Source: a virus | DNA: 20,822 nt | Strand: one strand, 5' to 3' | IMG/VR virus record: IMGVR_UViG_3300025276_000264 | Coordinates: 1-20,822 of that record | Shown: positions 7,234 through 14,182 of the stretch, in pieces | Position numbering within the stretch: position 1 is the first letter of the stretch | How the letters are laid out: every line of letters begins with the position of its first letter | Position numbers and translations under genes: made by a program | The notes under the pieces: model-generated | Databases searched by the model: none | What the model saw: the letters and a program-made list of their open reading frames with translations, nothing else | Told to the model about the DNA's origin: nothing

Positions 7234-9459
7234 TTACTTAATTATTTGTGAAAAATCTCCTTGATTATTATATTTTTTAATACCTAAATTAATATTTTTT
7301 GTAGTTCTATCTATATTTGGTTTATACTTGTTTTTATTACAAGCCATTATAGCTAGTCCAGAGCTAATAGAAGCATCATGCTTTGTTCTATCATTGATGT
7401 TAAAAGTAGCCCAATCTTCTAAAGTGGGTTGATGAAACATGTCTCCATAATTCTCATCTATTTTACCTACGTAATTGCTTATATATGTTTCAATAGCAGC
7501 TGCATGAGCTTGCTTAATATCTTCACCTGAATTAGGTATTCCACCAACTTCTTTTTCTGCCACAGATAGTTTATTCCATATTTTATCAGGTCTATTTATA
7601 GAAAAACCTCTATATCCTCTACGCTTAAAATAATATAACAATCTTGGTTTGTTGTTTTCTGCTAGTATTGGCATGCCGTAAAATACACAAGCCATTAATA
7701 CATCTTCAAAAAATATTTCTGCAGTATCAGGTCTAGCTATATATTCTAAGAAAAAATGATTAGGTGGAGCAGCTTCCATACTAAACTTTGTTAAACCATG
7801 TAAAGAACCTTTAGAACCTCTACCATCAACAGTTCCTGATATGTCATAACTATCACAACCAAAAGCACCTATATGTTCATTAGCAGGGTATTTTTTTCCA
7901 TCTTTTAATATTACATTATTTTGAAGACTAGAATCAGGAAACCAACTTATGTTGAATCTTCCATTATTACTAGGTATAAAAATAACTCTAGTATCTTTTA
8001 CCCCACTTGACCATTGAAAATTACCTTTTGATACTCTTTTAATATTATTAACACCTTCATTATAATCTATTTGCTCATATATTTTAACTAAATTAAATAA
8101 AGATTCTTTTGTTTCGTCTCTAAATGCGTGTTTTTCAGTTCTTGGAAACTGTCTATAAAATTCATTTAAACCATCTTGATCTTCTTTTAAACCTTCAGCT
8201 TCATTCTTCCAATGTTCAATTACTCCGATTTCAATAGGCAAACCGTCGATTCCGTATGTTTTATTTTTTGGCGTAAGAAATACAGGTGATCCATAAGTAT
8301 CCATGTATCCTTCGTAGTTCCACTCCATAGGGACGAATAAAGAATAGAGTCCAGAAGATGTTTGTCCGTTTCTATTTCTTTTTGTAACGTCTGAATTTGC
8401 GTAAAGTTTTTTGAAGTTGTTTCCACCTTTGTCTAAAGCATTTGAAGTTGAGCCCATCATACATTTACCAACTATTTTTCTACCTAGTCTTAATGTGGTT
8501 TTAGTAACTCTCCAGTTATTTAATATGTTGTCCGGTCTTTCCCATTTTCCACTTTCATCGTGAGCTAGTATTTTTAACTTTTCACCATCGTAAGAGTTGT
8601 CACCAGTATTTTTCCAGTCAATAGTTGTATCAAGTCCATCAAGTTCTCTTAGTTGCTCATTACTTTCAAGCTTTCTTCTAGTAAGTTTCGAAGCTGGGAC
8701 TCTATAGGCCAACTCTGTTTTAGGACGATCCATACCATCCTGTATCGGTTTGAAGAAAAACGGATAGTTAACGGATATTGGTACAACTTTATCTGTGAAC
8801 ATTTTTTTAGCATCTGATCCAGATTTAGACAAAATACCGAATCTGGCATCACTAGATATTGTGGCTTGATTAACCAATTCCGCTGATGACATAAATGAAA
8901 ATCCAGACCTTCTGTTTTTAAGGTAGCACATCCCGTAACATCTGTTATCTGCTTTACATGCTTCCCAAAATATAAAGAATAGTCTATTTGCTTCTCTATA
9001 GTCTGGTGCTCCAATGTCGATCTTTGACCATTGCAGATACATGTAATGAGTGCCAGTAATGTATTTAATAACACCTTTATTATAAAACCAGTAACCTTCT
9101 TCTCTTTTAATAAATTCATTATCAATATAGTCGTACCATTTTTCTTTAAACTCACCGTCGTGTTCTTCCCAGTCAAACCTGCTTTTTATTCTATTTAATT
9201 CTTTTGGGTACTCTTCTCTTTGCCAGTATTGATCCTCTTTTTTTTCGCTTCGTTTAAACGGTTCATTTGCTGCTGGTAAAGCAATCCTGAGATTCTGTAT
9301 TTCAATGATTTGTCCAATTTGTCCAGTTTTACTTATTACTATGAAATCATAATCAGAGTTATAACCATACTCCCATTTTTTTAATCGATTTTGTTTTTTT
9401 AATACTTTAGTATTAACAATATCTTTTATTTCTTTCCACAATGTTTGCTCGTAATTCAC
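7234..9459 (-). CDS. terL: Terminase large subunit
   Basis: This 741-aa packaging motor has an ATPase half and a nuclease half. The Walker A region is YLKNRRSGFSFM (about residues 179-190), where the usual Lys of GK[ST] is replaced by Phe, with two Arg just before. Walker B is ILAHDE (297-302), with catalytic Glu 302. Motif III is likely GSTSN (336-340). The C-terminal half contains GAFGCDSYDISG, whose Asp fits the first metal ligand of the RNase-H-like nuclease, and a late Asp in KHDASISSGLAIMA. The start is GTG, overlapping the previous stop as GTGA. Portal follows with no gap. Other start codons are possible, but the 4-nt overlap favours this one. ATP-driven DNA packaging and cutting is established for the family. 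Confidence 0.9.
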   Translation of the reverse strand: MNYEQTLWKEIKDIVNTKVLKKQNRLKKWEYGYNSDYDFIVISKTGQIGQIIEIQNLRIALPAANEPFKRSEKKEDQYWQREEYPKELNRIKSRFDWEEHDGEFKEKWYDYIDNEFIKREEGYWFYNKGVIKYITGTHYMYLQWSKIDIGAPDYREANRLFFIFWEACKADNRCYGMCYLKNRRSGFSFMSSAELVNQATISSDARFGILSKSGSDAKKMFTDKVVPISVNYPFFFKPIQDGMDRPKTELAYRVPASKLTRRKLESNEQLRELDGLDTTIDWKNTGDNSYDGEKLKILAHDESGKWERPDNILNNWRVTKTTLRLGRKIVGKCMMGSTSNALDKGGNNFKKLYANSDVTKRNRNGQTSSGLYSLFVPMEWNYEGYMDTYGSPVFLTPKNKTYGIDGLPIEIGVIEHWKNEAEGLKEDQDGLNEFYRQFPRTEKHAFRDETKESLFNLVKIYEQIDYNEGVNNIKRVSKGNFQWSSGVKDTRVIFIPSNNGRFNISWFPDSSLQNNVILKDGKKYPANEHIGAFGCDSYDISGTVDGRGSKGSLHGLTKFSMEAAPPNHFFLEYIARPDTAEIFFEDVLMACVFYGMPILAENNKPRLLYYFKRRGYRGFSINRPDKIWNKLSVAEKEVGGIPNSGEDIKQAHAAAIETYISNYVGKIDENYGDMFHQPTLEDWATFNINDRTKHDASISSGLAIMACNKNKYKPNIDRTTKNINLGIKKYNNQGDFSQIIK

Positions 9460-9731
9460 TTGCTTCTCCCTTCTGCAAAACCTTTAAAAGTTTTTTGATC
9501 TTTAACTTCTTTAGGTTTTTCATTTAAAATATCTTCCTCCAATTGTATTCTAGTTAATATTTCAAAAGCGTCGAATATAGCTAATTTTTTAGTTGCGGCA
9601 GCATTTTTTAATCTATCAGCGCTTAAGTCGTCGTCTGAGTCTACAATCTTTTCTTTTGCTACCTTAATTAGTTCTTCAACTGCTTTTTGTCCAGCTTGGA
9701 TTATATTTTTTTTCGTTTCCTTTACATTCAT
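9456..9731 (-). CDS. Candidate terminase small subunit
   Basis: This 91-aa, mostly helical, charged protein ends in a GTGA overlap with the large terminase. That position and size fit a small terminase subunit, which recognises phage DNA for packaging. A helical block with DDDLSADRLKNAAATKKLAI sits near residues 33-52, followed by FDAFEILTRIQLEEDIL. I cannot point to a definite helix-turn-helix. Its start lies inside the end of the tandem Cpn10-like gene with a 56-nt overlap in another frame. No later Met exists in the protein. The role is inferred from context only; it could also be a head protein. Confidence 0.6.
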   Translation of the reverse strand: MNVKETKKNIIQAGQKAVEELIKVAKEKIVDSDDDLSADRLKNAAATKKLAIFDAFEILTRIQLEEDILNEKPKEVKDQKTFKGFAEGRSK

Positions 9732-10281
9732 GGATTACGGCTATATTATTTGATTTCATACAATAGAGTCTATCTTCTCCAATAACAAATTCAAATTCTG
9801 AATCTGGAGAAAAACTCACTAAATCACCAACGTTAACTTTTTTGCTTTTTAAAGAGTTATTACAGTATTTTACTATACCTAATAACTCTTTTTCTTTTAA
9901 GTTGCTTAAAGTTGAAGTATCTTGCACTGGTGACACAAAACAGTAGTTTAAATTACATTCTAGTTCATTATTTCTTTTGTATAAGTATATTTGACTTGGA
10001 GAACAAAAATATAAATCATCTTTAAAGTAAGTTGAACCATTTCTTTCTTTACCTTTAGTGTCATACCATCTTCTAAAAATATTGTGATGAATATAAACTT
10101 CATCACCTATTTTAATTTCAGTACTATTATGATGTGGCTCAGAAACAATTAAAGCTTTTTTACTTACAAAAACGTGACTCTCTATTTTAGTGTTTAAAAT
10201 AAGTTCTTTGTCTTGAAATTTAATTTTATTGTCGTATCTGTAATTTAAAGGTTTTACTATAAAGTCGTATAAAGATTTCAT
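9676..10281 (-). CDS. Tandem Cpn10-like (GroES-like) protein next to the terminase
   Basis: This 201-aa protein reads as two GroES-like domains. Domain 1 (about 1-103) begins SLYDFIVKPL, like the PLHDRVIVKR start of GroES. It has LIL at 27-29 within KELILNTKI, where the GroES mobile loop has IVL. It then has IKIGDEVYIHHN (56-67), matching VKVGDIVIFND, and DDLYFCSPSQIYLYK (88-102), matching EEVLIMSESDILAIV. Domain 2 (about 110-185) repeats the pattern: CFVSPV, LLGIVKY, VNVGDLVSF (149-157) and DRLYCMKSNNIAVIHE, but has a short loop lacking the hydrophobic tripeptide. The end is YNPSWTKSS. Its start forms TAATG with the previous stop, and it overlaps the candidate small terminase by 56 nt. Plastid Cpn20 is a known two-domain precedent. 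The likely partner is the GroEL at 16102-17640, but a virion or packaging role is also possible. The fold call rests on alignment by eye. Confidence 0.72.
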   Translation of the reverse strand: MKSLYDFIVKPLNYRYDNKIKFQDKELILNTKIESHVFVSKKALIVSEPHHNSTEIKIGDEVYIHHNIFRRWYDTKGKERNGSTYFKDDLYFCSPSQIYLYKRNNELECNLNYCFVSPVQDTSTLSNLKEKELLGIVKYCNNSLKSKKVNVGDLVSFSPDSEFEFVIGEDRLYCMKSNNIAVIHECKGNEKKYNPSWTKSS

Positions 10282-10508
10282 TAATAAGTTAAATCATACT
10301 CTATAGATACTGCCATATTTGAATTAAATTTTTTCCAAGGTATTACTTCTTCATCTTTTTTAATGAATATATTGTAAGAATCATCTTCATCGTTATGCAT
10401 TATATTACATATAACATGACCGCCGTACACTTGTTGACTTAATTGATAGTGCATTGCTTCATTTTTGTAATCAGCGCCTATACTTATTTTTCTAATTAAA
10501 TTAGACAT
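10281..10508 (-). CDS. Small phage protein of unknown function
   Basis: This 75-aa protein begins MSNLIRKISIGADYKNEAMH and continues YQLSQQVYGGHVICNIMHND. It looks like a compact alpha/beta domain with several strands and no catalytic motif. From memory similar proteins appear beside the terminase and Cpn10-like genes in marine phages, but no role is known to me. Its stop overlaps the next ATG as TAATG, and its start overlaps the end of the coiled-coil gene by 8 nt. Co-translation with the Cpn10-like protein is therefore likely. Confidence 0.8.
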   Translation of the reverse strand: MSNLIRKISIGADYKNEAMHYQLSQQVYGGHVICNIMHNDEDDSYNIFIKKDEEVIPWKKFNSNMAVSIEYDLTY

Positions 10509-10737
10509 CTTTTTTAGTTTCTATTTTAGTATATGATCCGTCTGTTAAATTAATATTTATTTGACCATATTCGGCTTCTAATAACTCTTTATAGTCTTCA
10601 ATATCATTATTCAAAGGAGCAATAGCGTGTAAAATACCGTGTTTTTTAGTTTCTAAAAAACCTATATCGTGCATTAATTCTGATAAATTTTTTTGTTGTT
10701 CTTGAATTAATAATAATTCTTCTTTTTTTATTTTCAT
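10501..10737 (-). CDS. Small coiled-coil protein of unknown function
   Basis: This 78-aa protein consists of two predicted helices (about residues 4-30 and 33-57) with heptad-like Leu and Ile spacing, joined by a short turn. A beta segment follows (YGQININLTDGSYTKIE). The arrangement resembles a helical hairpin followed by a strand pair. It is loosely like a prefoldin-type shape, but I see no sequence match to prefoldin and do not claim one. It begins the short operon containing the Cpn10-like and terminase genes. Its leader is A/T-rich with CAAATCAAATCAA just before ATG. Confidence 0.78.
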   Translation of the reverse strand: MKIKKEELLLIQEQQKNLSELMHDIGFLETKKHGILHAIAPLNNDIEDYKELLEAEYGQININLTDGSYTKIETKKDV

Positions 10738-10762
10738 TTGATTTGATTTGATTGTTTGTTTT

Positions 10763-11299
10763 TTAATATACTGCTAAAATATCATCACCACTAGTTAACT
10801 CTATAGCTAACATTGGGTGAGTAAATCCTACGTATTCTGTTGCTGGAACACTTTTAAAAGTTACAGCTGTTCCTGCTTCTGTTATTATTGATATATCTTG
10901 TGCTGATGTTTTATTATTATATATCATAGCTCCTCTTGACTCTGCCGTTAAATTAGACAAAGAATCAGCTGATATTATAACTTGAAAACCATCACCACCA
11001 CCTGTTGCTGGACTAAGTATTATAGTTTCACCTACCTTAGCATCTCCTTTTGATATAAAAGTAAATCCCGTAACTAAACCCGCTGCTGATACTGCAGTTA
11101 TATTACCAGATACACCTACATTACCTACGCCAGTTAAAGTATCACCTACGTCTGATGATTCATAACTAGCTCCTCCGTTCCTTATTGTAAAATTCCAATA
11201 TGGAGTTGTTGCTATTGCATCATGCCCAAAAACCCTTGGTTGAGCTGCTTCATTTCCTACTAAACCAGGTCGTTCGTTAAATGTGTTAAATCCTGCCAT
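10763..11299 (-). CDS. Beta-rich virion protein (spike-base or decoration type)
   Basis: This 178-aa protein begins MAGFNTFNERPGLVGNEAAQ. Two similar Gly-rich beta units follow: one around SSDVGDTLTGVGNVG and one around KGDAKVGETIILSPATGG. The C-terminal 55 residues (AMIYNNKTSAQDISIITEAG, then VTFKSVPATEY, ending DDILAVY) loosely match the pattern of phage and gene-transfer-agent spike-base proteins, in which a short beta domain ends in an ALY-like tail. That match is by eye. It stands between the holin and the small genes leading to terminase, so it may be a minor head or spike protein. No enzyme motif, signal peptide or membrane span is seen. Confidence 0.75.
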   Translation of the reverse strand: MAGFNTFNERPGLVGNEAAQPRVFGHDAIATTPYWNFTIRNGGASYESSDVGDTLTGVGNVGVSGNITAVSAAGLVTGFTFISKGDAKVGETIILSPATGGGDGFQVIISADSLSNLTAESRGAMIYNNKTSAQDISIITEAGTAVTFKSVPATEYVGFTHPMLAIELTSGDDILAVY

Positions 11300-11300
11300 T

Positions 11301-11747
11301 TTATTTATTTATTTTTGTAATTTTTTCAGCACCACGACTACCGAAGTATGCTACGTAAACTGTTATTAATAAAGCTTCCATTAAAGAAACCCATCCTGTT
11401 TTTATTTCTAATAATACTGTTGAATCTAGTATTACAAATATTGTCATAGATAATGTTAGATATATTAAAGTTATAGGCCTAGTGTTTTTAGAAAGCCACG
11501 AATCACTTTTCATATCGCTTTTCCATCGATTAGAAACCTCTTTAAGTTCAGTTATATCCTGCTCTATAAGCTTCATAGCTTGTTCTTTATCAACGGCCTT
11601 AATCTTATTATCACTTGATATAAGATTTTTTACTACACCAAGCGTCCCTTTATCAGGAAGTACATCTCCAATAGCTTGCAATACTCTAGGCGCCTTGCTT
11701 GATAAAAAAATACCTATTTTAGTTTCTTTAAATGTTTTCTTTTCCAT
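11301..11747 (-). CDS. Holin of the 3TM / GTA-holin type
   Basis: This 148-aa protein has a soluble N-terminal half with basic and acidic helices. The block DMKSDSWLSKNTRPITLIYL (78-97) follows. The pattern DM-SDSWLS-N-RP-T is the hallmark I recognise from the phage and GTA 3TM holin family. Hydrophobic spans follow at about 92-112 and 119-136 (SLMEALLITVYVAYFG). The N-terminal segment IGIFLSSKAPRVLQAIGDVL is amphipathic and might supply a third membrane contact. In the cell it would sit in the inner membrane and let the amidase at 13443-13856 reach the cell wall. Its start overlaps the previous stop as TAATG. Confidence 0.78.
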   Translation of the reverse strand: MEKKTFKETKIGIFLSSKAPRVLQAIGDVLPDKGTLGVVKNLISSDNKIKAVDKEQAMKLIEQDITELKEVSNRWKSDMKSDSWLSKNTRPITLIYLTLSMTIFVILDSTVLLEIKTGWVSLMEALLITVYVAYFGSRGAEKITKINK

Positions 11748-12961
11748 TAAAAATCAAATGTTTTGGTTTGTAGTGCTTTGTATTTTTTTGCGTATTCATC
11801 ACCATAATTTCCAGCGGCTTCTTGATCTAATTTAGCTATTGCTTTTATTTTTAACTTTTCTTGAGTGGTTGTTCCTTTATAAACTTGTGGATAATTAGAT
11901 TTTAAATCTTTAAGAGATGTTGATCTTTTTTCAAACTCACTATTTCTTTTAGAGGTATTTGTACCATACATATTTGTAGCTATAGAACCATCATATGTAT
12001 ACCCATCAGGATTTGCAGCTTTCAATGCTTTCATTTCTTTTATGGAAGTTGTACCTCCTCCACCAATCGGTGATTTAGATTTATCAAATTCAGATTTTGT
12101 GAATCTTATGTTATTCATTTTCTCCACCATAGTTTCACCTTCTAAATCATCCCAGACCTGATTAGGCAACATTTTAAGATTTGTATTACCTCCTGGAGAT
12201 TCGTAATTTATTTCTGTTCCTTTTTCAGGAGGATTATCCATCATTTCTTTGAAATAATTATATTCCGATTTAAATTTATCTTTTTCTTTATTAACAGCAT
12301 TCATACTGTTCTTTATTCCTTGATTGAAATCATCTACAGACTGACCACCTTTTTCTTTATATTTTTGGGTATTTGCAAATAATTTGTCGTCGTCAAAGTT
12401 GGCTACATTACCTCTTTCGTTTAATTTAGTATATTCAGAACCTTGGTAATTTTTTGTTCTATTTTTGTAATTAGTAATAAAAGCTCCTTTTTCAGTGTCG
12501 TAAGTGTAGAAACTACCATTGTAAGGCGGTGGAGTTGATATGTTTTGATCGTTTACAGGTTCTTTATGTAATGGAGATTTATTTATTAATCCTTTATTCA
12601 TTAGCGCTGAATAAGGATTTGAATTTCCTCTTGAACCTTCTAGTTTGAATTTGTTATTATTTTTAGCTTTGCTGTAAGCTTCTTTTTCCCACGGCAGGTT
12701 CTTAGCTCCTTCATCCATTGATTTCCTTGAATACTCTTTACCTTTCCATATAACTTTATTATCATTATAATCTAAATCACCTCTTTTCATTTGGTCTAAA
12801 TGTACAGCTTCGTGATCTACTATATCTTTTATTTGTTTAGGATCTGTAACGTCTTTGTTTATGTGTATGCTTCCATCTTTATTAGCTTTACCTAAAACAC
12901 CTTCTTCCATATCAACTTTAATAATAGGAGAATTAAATGGATTACTTTTCTGTTTGTACAT
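11747..12961 (-). CDS. Zincin-like domain protein with a long disordered tail
   Basis: This 404-aa protein has an N-terminal domain (about 12-96) with DHEAVHLDQM. The HEAVH at 50-54 is a perfect HExxH zinc-protease motif. WEKEAY at 91-96 offers a Glu that could be the third ligand, as in gluzincins. From about residue 105 onward the chain is Lys/Asn-rich and probably disordered, with INKSPLHKE and KSPIGGG motifs. The HExxH helix is preceded by strands and followed by a WKGKEYSRK hairpin, a layout compatible with a small metallopeptidase. I infer an active zincin, perhaps acting on a virion or envelope target. Pseudo-enzymes exist, so activity is not shown. The start overlaps the 52-aa gene by 20 nt, and its stop forms TAATG with the holin start. 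Confidence 0.75.
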   Translation of the reverse strand: MYKQKSNPFNSPIIKVDMEEGVLGKANKDGSIHINKDVTDPKQIKDIVDHEAVHLDQMKRGDLDYNDNKVIWKGKEYSRKSMDEGAKNLPWEKEAYSKAKNNNKFKLEGSRGNSNPYSALMNKGLINKSPLHKEPVNDQNISTPPPYNGSFYTYDTEKGAFITNYKNRTKNYQGSEYTKLNERGNVANFDDDKLFANTQKYKEKGGQSVDDFNQGIKNSMNAVNKEKDKFKSEYNYFKEMMDNPPEKGTEINYESPGGNTNLKMLPNQVWDDLEGETMVEKMNNIRFTKSEFDKSKSPIGGGGTTSIKEMKALKAANPDGYTYDGSIATNMYGTNTSKRNSEFEKRSTSLKDLKSNYPQVYKGTTTQEKLKIKAIAKLDQEAAGNYGDEYAKKYKALQTKTFDF

Positions 12962-13100
12962 TTTTATACGGAAATTTTATGTTTAATTGTTCTTGGCGTT
13001 TATTACAATTGCATTTACTAAAAGTAATTTCAACTGCTTTTTTTATGCCTGTAAATTCAGTAAATTTAGCAATACTATCACCTAAACCTTTGCTTTTCAT
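12942..13100 (-). CDS. Small 52-aa phage protein with a Cys-x-Cys motif
   Basis: A short frame starts at the ATG 13098-13100, which overlaps the preceding stop as TAATG. It ends at the TAA 12942-12944, inside the next gene. The product begins MKSKGLGDSIAKFTEFTGIK and later has SKCNCNKRQEQLNIKFPY. The GLGDSI...TGIKKAVE...CNCNKRQEQLN...FPY pattern looks like a small protein I have seen in phages and their hosts (GLGD..., CGC-K-RK--LN-LFPY), usually annotated hypothetical. The two Cys could bind a metal or form a disulphide, but two ligands alone are not a site. The overlaps at both ends and the pattern support a real gene. Confidence 0.7.
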   Translation of the reverse strand: MKSKGLGDSIAKFTEFTGIKKAVEITFSKCNCNKRQEQLNIKFPYKNVQTEK

Positions 13101-13456
13101 TACTTACGTTTTTTAGATTTTAAATCTCTAAGTTGTTTAGCTAACTCATCTAGTTTACCATCTGTTTTTGTACCATCTTTTACTAACGTAGACAATACTT
13201 TTATTTCTTCAGATAATATACTATTCATCTCTTCAATCATACTAACCTTTTCTTTTAATTCAGTTATATTAATATGATTCCACTTTTCTTTAAGATCGTA
13301 CTCTAATCTTTTAACTTCTACTGGTGGTAAGGTTTTTGCTAATTGTATATCTTCTTGTAGTGTATAATACATACCAACTAAAGTTGTTGTTAACATGATT
13401 ATACCTATTACTGTTTTTATATCAATTTTAAATTCGGTGTTTTCAGATATTTTCAT
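13100..13456 (-). CDS. Membrane-anchored coiled-coil protein, possible i-spanin
   Basis: I take the start at the ATG 13454-13456 (MKISENTEFK), giving 118 aa. An upstream in-frame Met at 13504 would add 16 residues but overlap the amidase by 62 nt instead of 14. A single hydrophobic span lies at about 13-33 (IDIKTVIGIIMLTTTLVGMY). It is followed by LPPVEVKRLEYDLKEKWN and a long coiled coil to near residue 110, ending LKSKKRK. An N-terminal anchor plus periplasmic coiled coil, just after the amidase, is the layout of an inner-membrane spanin (Rz type). I found no lipobox partner gene nearby. It might alternatively be a holin-associated or membrane-scaffold protein. Confidence 0.7.
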   Translation of the reverse strand: MKISENTEFKIDIKTVIGIIMLTTTLVGMYYTLQEDIQLAKTLPPVEVKRLEYDLKEKWNHINITELKEKVSMIEEMNSILSEEIKVLSTLVKDGTKTDGKLDELAKQLRDLKSKKRK

Positions 13457-13856
13457 ACTCCTCTGTTGCATCAAAAGATGGGCATGCTTTAGCAGCAAAC
13501 TCATTATGTGAATAAATCATTGACTCTGGATACATGGCTTTAAGTGTTTTAAGCACATGTAAGAGACTTTCTTTCTGTTCTTGTGTTCTAGTATCCTTCG
13601 GAGTCTTACCATCTGCTTCAACGCCTCCACAATAGCATATTCCCACGCTGTTCCTGTTATGTGATTTGCAATGAGCTCCGACACGATCTATATCTCTACC
13701 TTTTTTTATAGTTCCGTCTAATTCGACATAGAAATGATAGCCAATGTCGCTCCATCCTCTAGAATTAACATGCCAGTCTTTAATTGTTTCAACAGGCACG
13801 TGTTGTCCTTCTCTAGTGGCGGAGCAATGTATTATAATTTCTTTTATATTCCTCAT
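13443..13856 (-). CDS. N-acetylmuramoyl-L-alanine amidase (T7-lysozyme type endolysin)
   Basis: This 137-aa protein is a single Amidase_2 domain that cuts the bond between MurNAc and L-Ala in peptidoglycan. The zinc ligands are His10 (IIIHCSAT), His117 (IYSHNEF) and Cys125 (KACPSFD). Tyr40 (DIGYHFYV) and Lys123 match the catalytic Tyr46 and Lys128 of T7 lysozyme. VGAHCKSHNRNSVGICYCGG (59-78) is the typical substrate-side loop. There is no signal peptide or SAR anchor, so release through a holin is expected. Its ATG forms an ATGA overlap with the preceding one-TM gene, and its tail overlaps the spanin-like gene by 14 nt. These overlaps mark a lysis cassette. Confidence 0.95.
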   Translation of the reverse strand: MRNIKEIIIHCSATREGQHVPVETIKDWHVNSRGWSDIGYHFYVELDGTIKKGRDIDRVGAHCKSHNRNSVGICYCGGVEADGKTPKDTRTQEQKESLLHVLKTLKAMYPESMIYSHNEFAAKACPSFDATEEYENI

Positions 13857-14002
13857 TTTTTTCTATGTAGTAACATCCATTTATGAATAGTATAACCTAT
13901 CGTTAAACCTAACAATAGTAATTCTAGCATTGGCTCTACCCAGTTTAAAGTGGCTAAAGCAAATGAAGAAGCATTTAGTAAATACAACTTCAAATCCTCC
14001 AT
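13853..14002 (-). CDS. One-TM small protein overlapping the amidase, possible holin-like protein
   Basis: A 49-aa frame starts at the ATG 14000-14002 and ends at the TGA 13853-13855, overlapping the amidase start as ATGA. The product begins MEDLKLYLLNASSFALATLN. A hydrophobic span follows (about 21-38, WVEPMLELLLLGLTIGYT), then a basic end (HKWMLLHRKK). A GTG at 14006-14008 would add two residues and overlap the previous stop. An acidic N-terminus, one span and a basic cytoplasmic end fit a pinholin or another small lysis membrane protein, and similar short proteins accompany marine phage amidases. The 3TM holin at 11301-11747 is a second candidate, so which one makes the hole is open. Confidence 0.75.
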   Translation of the reverse strand: MEDLKLYLLNASSFALATLNWVEPMLELLLLGLTIGYTIHKWMLLHRKK

Positions 14003-14007
14003 ATCCA

Positions 14008-14178
14008 CTATCTATTAGCGTTTAAAACTGCGTTACCTTTATAAGGTATGTTGTCTATAGATTTTAACATTGGTGTTATTGTAGAGTTATTAGATAACAT
14101 TACTCTAGTCCCTAAAACACCACATCCGCATTCTAGTTTTACTCCTGCTGGTTTTTGTTTTTCTCCGTAACTTGGCAT
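14008..14178 (-). CDS. Small 56-aa protein with a CGCG motif
   Basis: A frame from the ATG 14176-14178 to the TAG 14008-14010 encodes 56 aa. It begins MPSYGEKQKPAGVKLECGCG and later has ITPMLKSIDNIPYKGNAV. The first half has a Cys-Gly-Cys pair; the rest looks like a small beta unit. The start lies 4 bases after the stop of the 405-aa gene, and the stop is just before the next start, so it fills the only otherwise empty part of this region. I do not recognise a family. A role at the border of lysis and structural genes cannot be deduced. Confidence 0.65.
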   Translation of the reverse strand: MPSYGEKQKPAGVKLECGCGVLGTRVMLSNNSTITPMLKSIDNIPYKGNAVLNANR

Positions 14179-14182
14179 AATT

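Noticed and set aside
8649-9176. A 175-aa open frame on the same strand inside the terminase gene, and a 68-aa one at 8220-8426.
   Set aside because: Both are in another frame of a clear large terminase gene with intact Walker B and nuclease motifs, and neither has recognisable protein character.
10501-10737. The 78-aa coiled-coil protein as a prefoldin partner of the chaperonin system.
   Set aside because: Only the general helical-hairpin shape is similar. I see no prefoldin sequence signature, and helical hairpins are common in small phage proteins.
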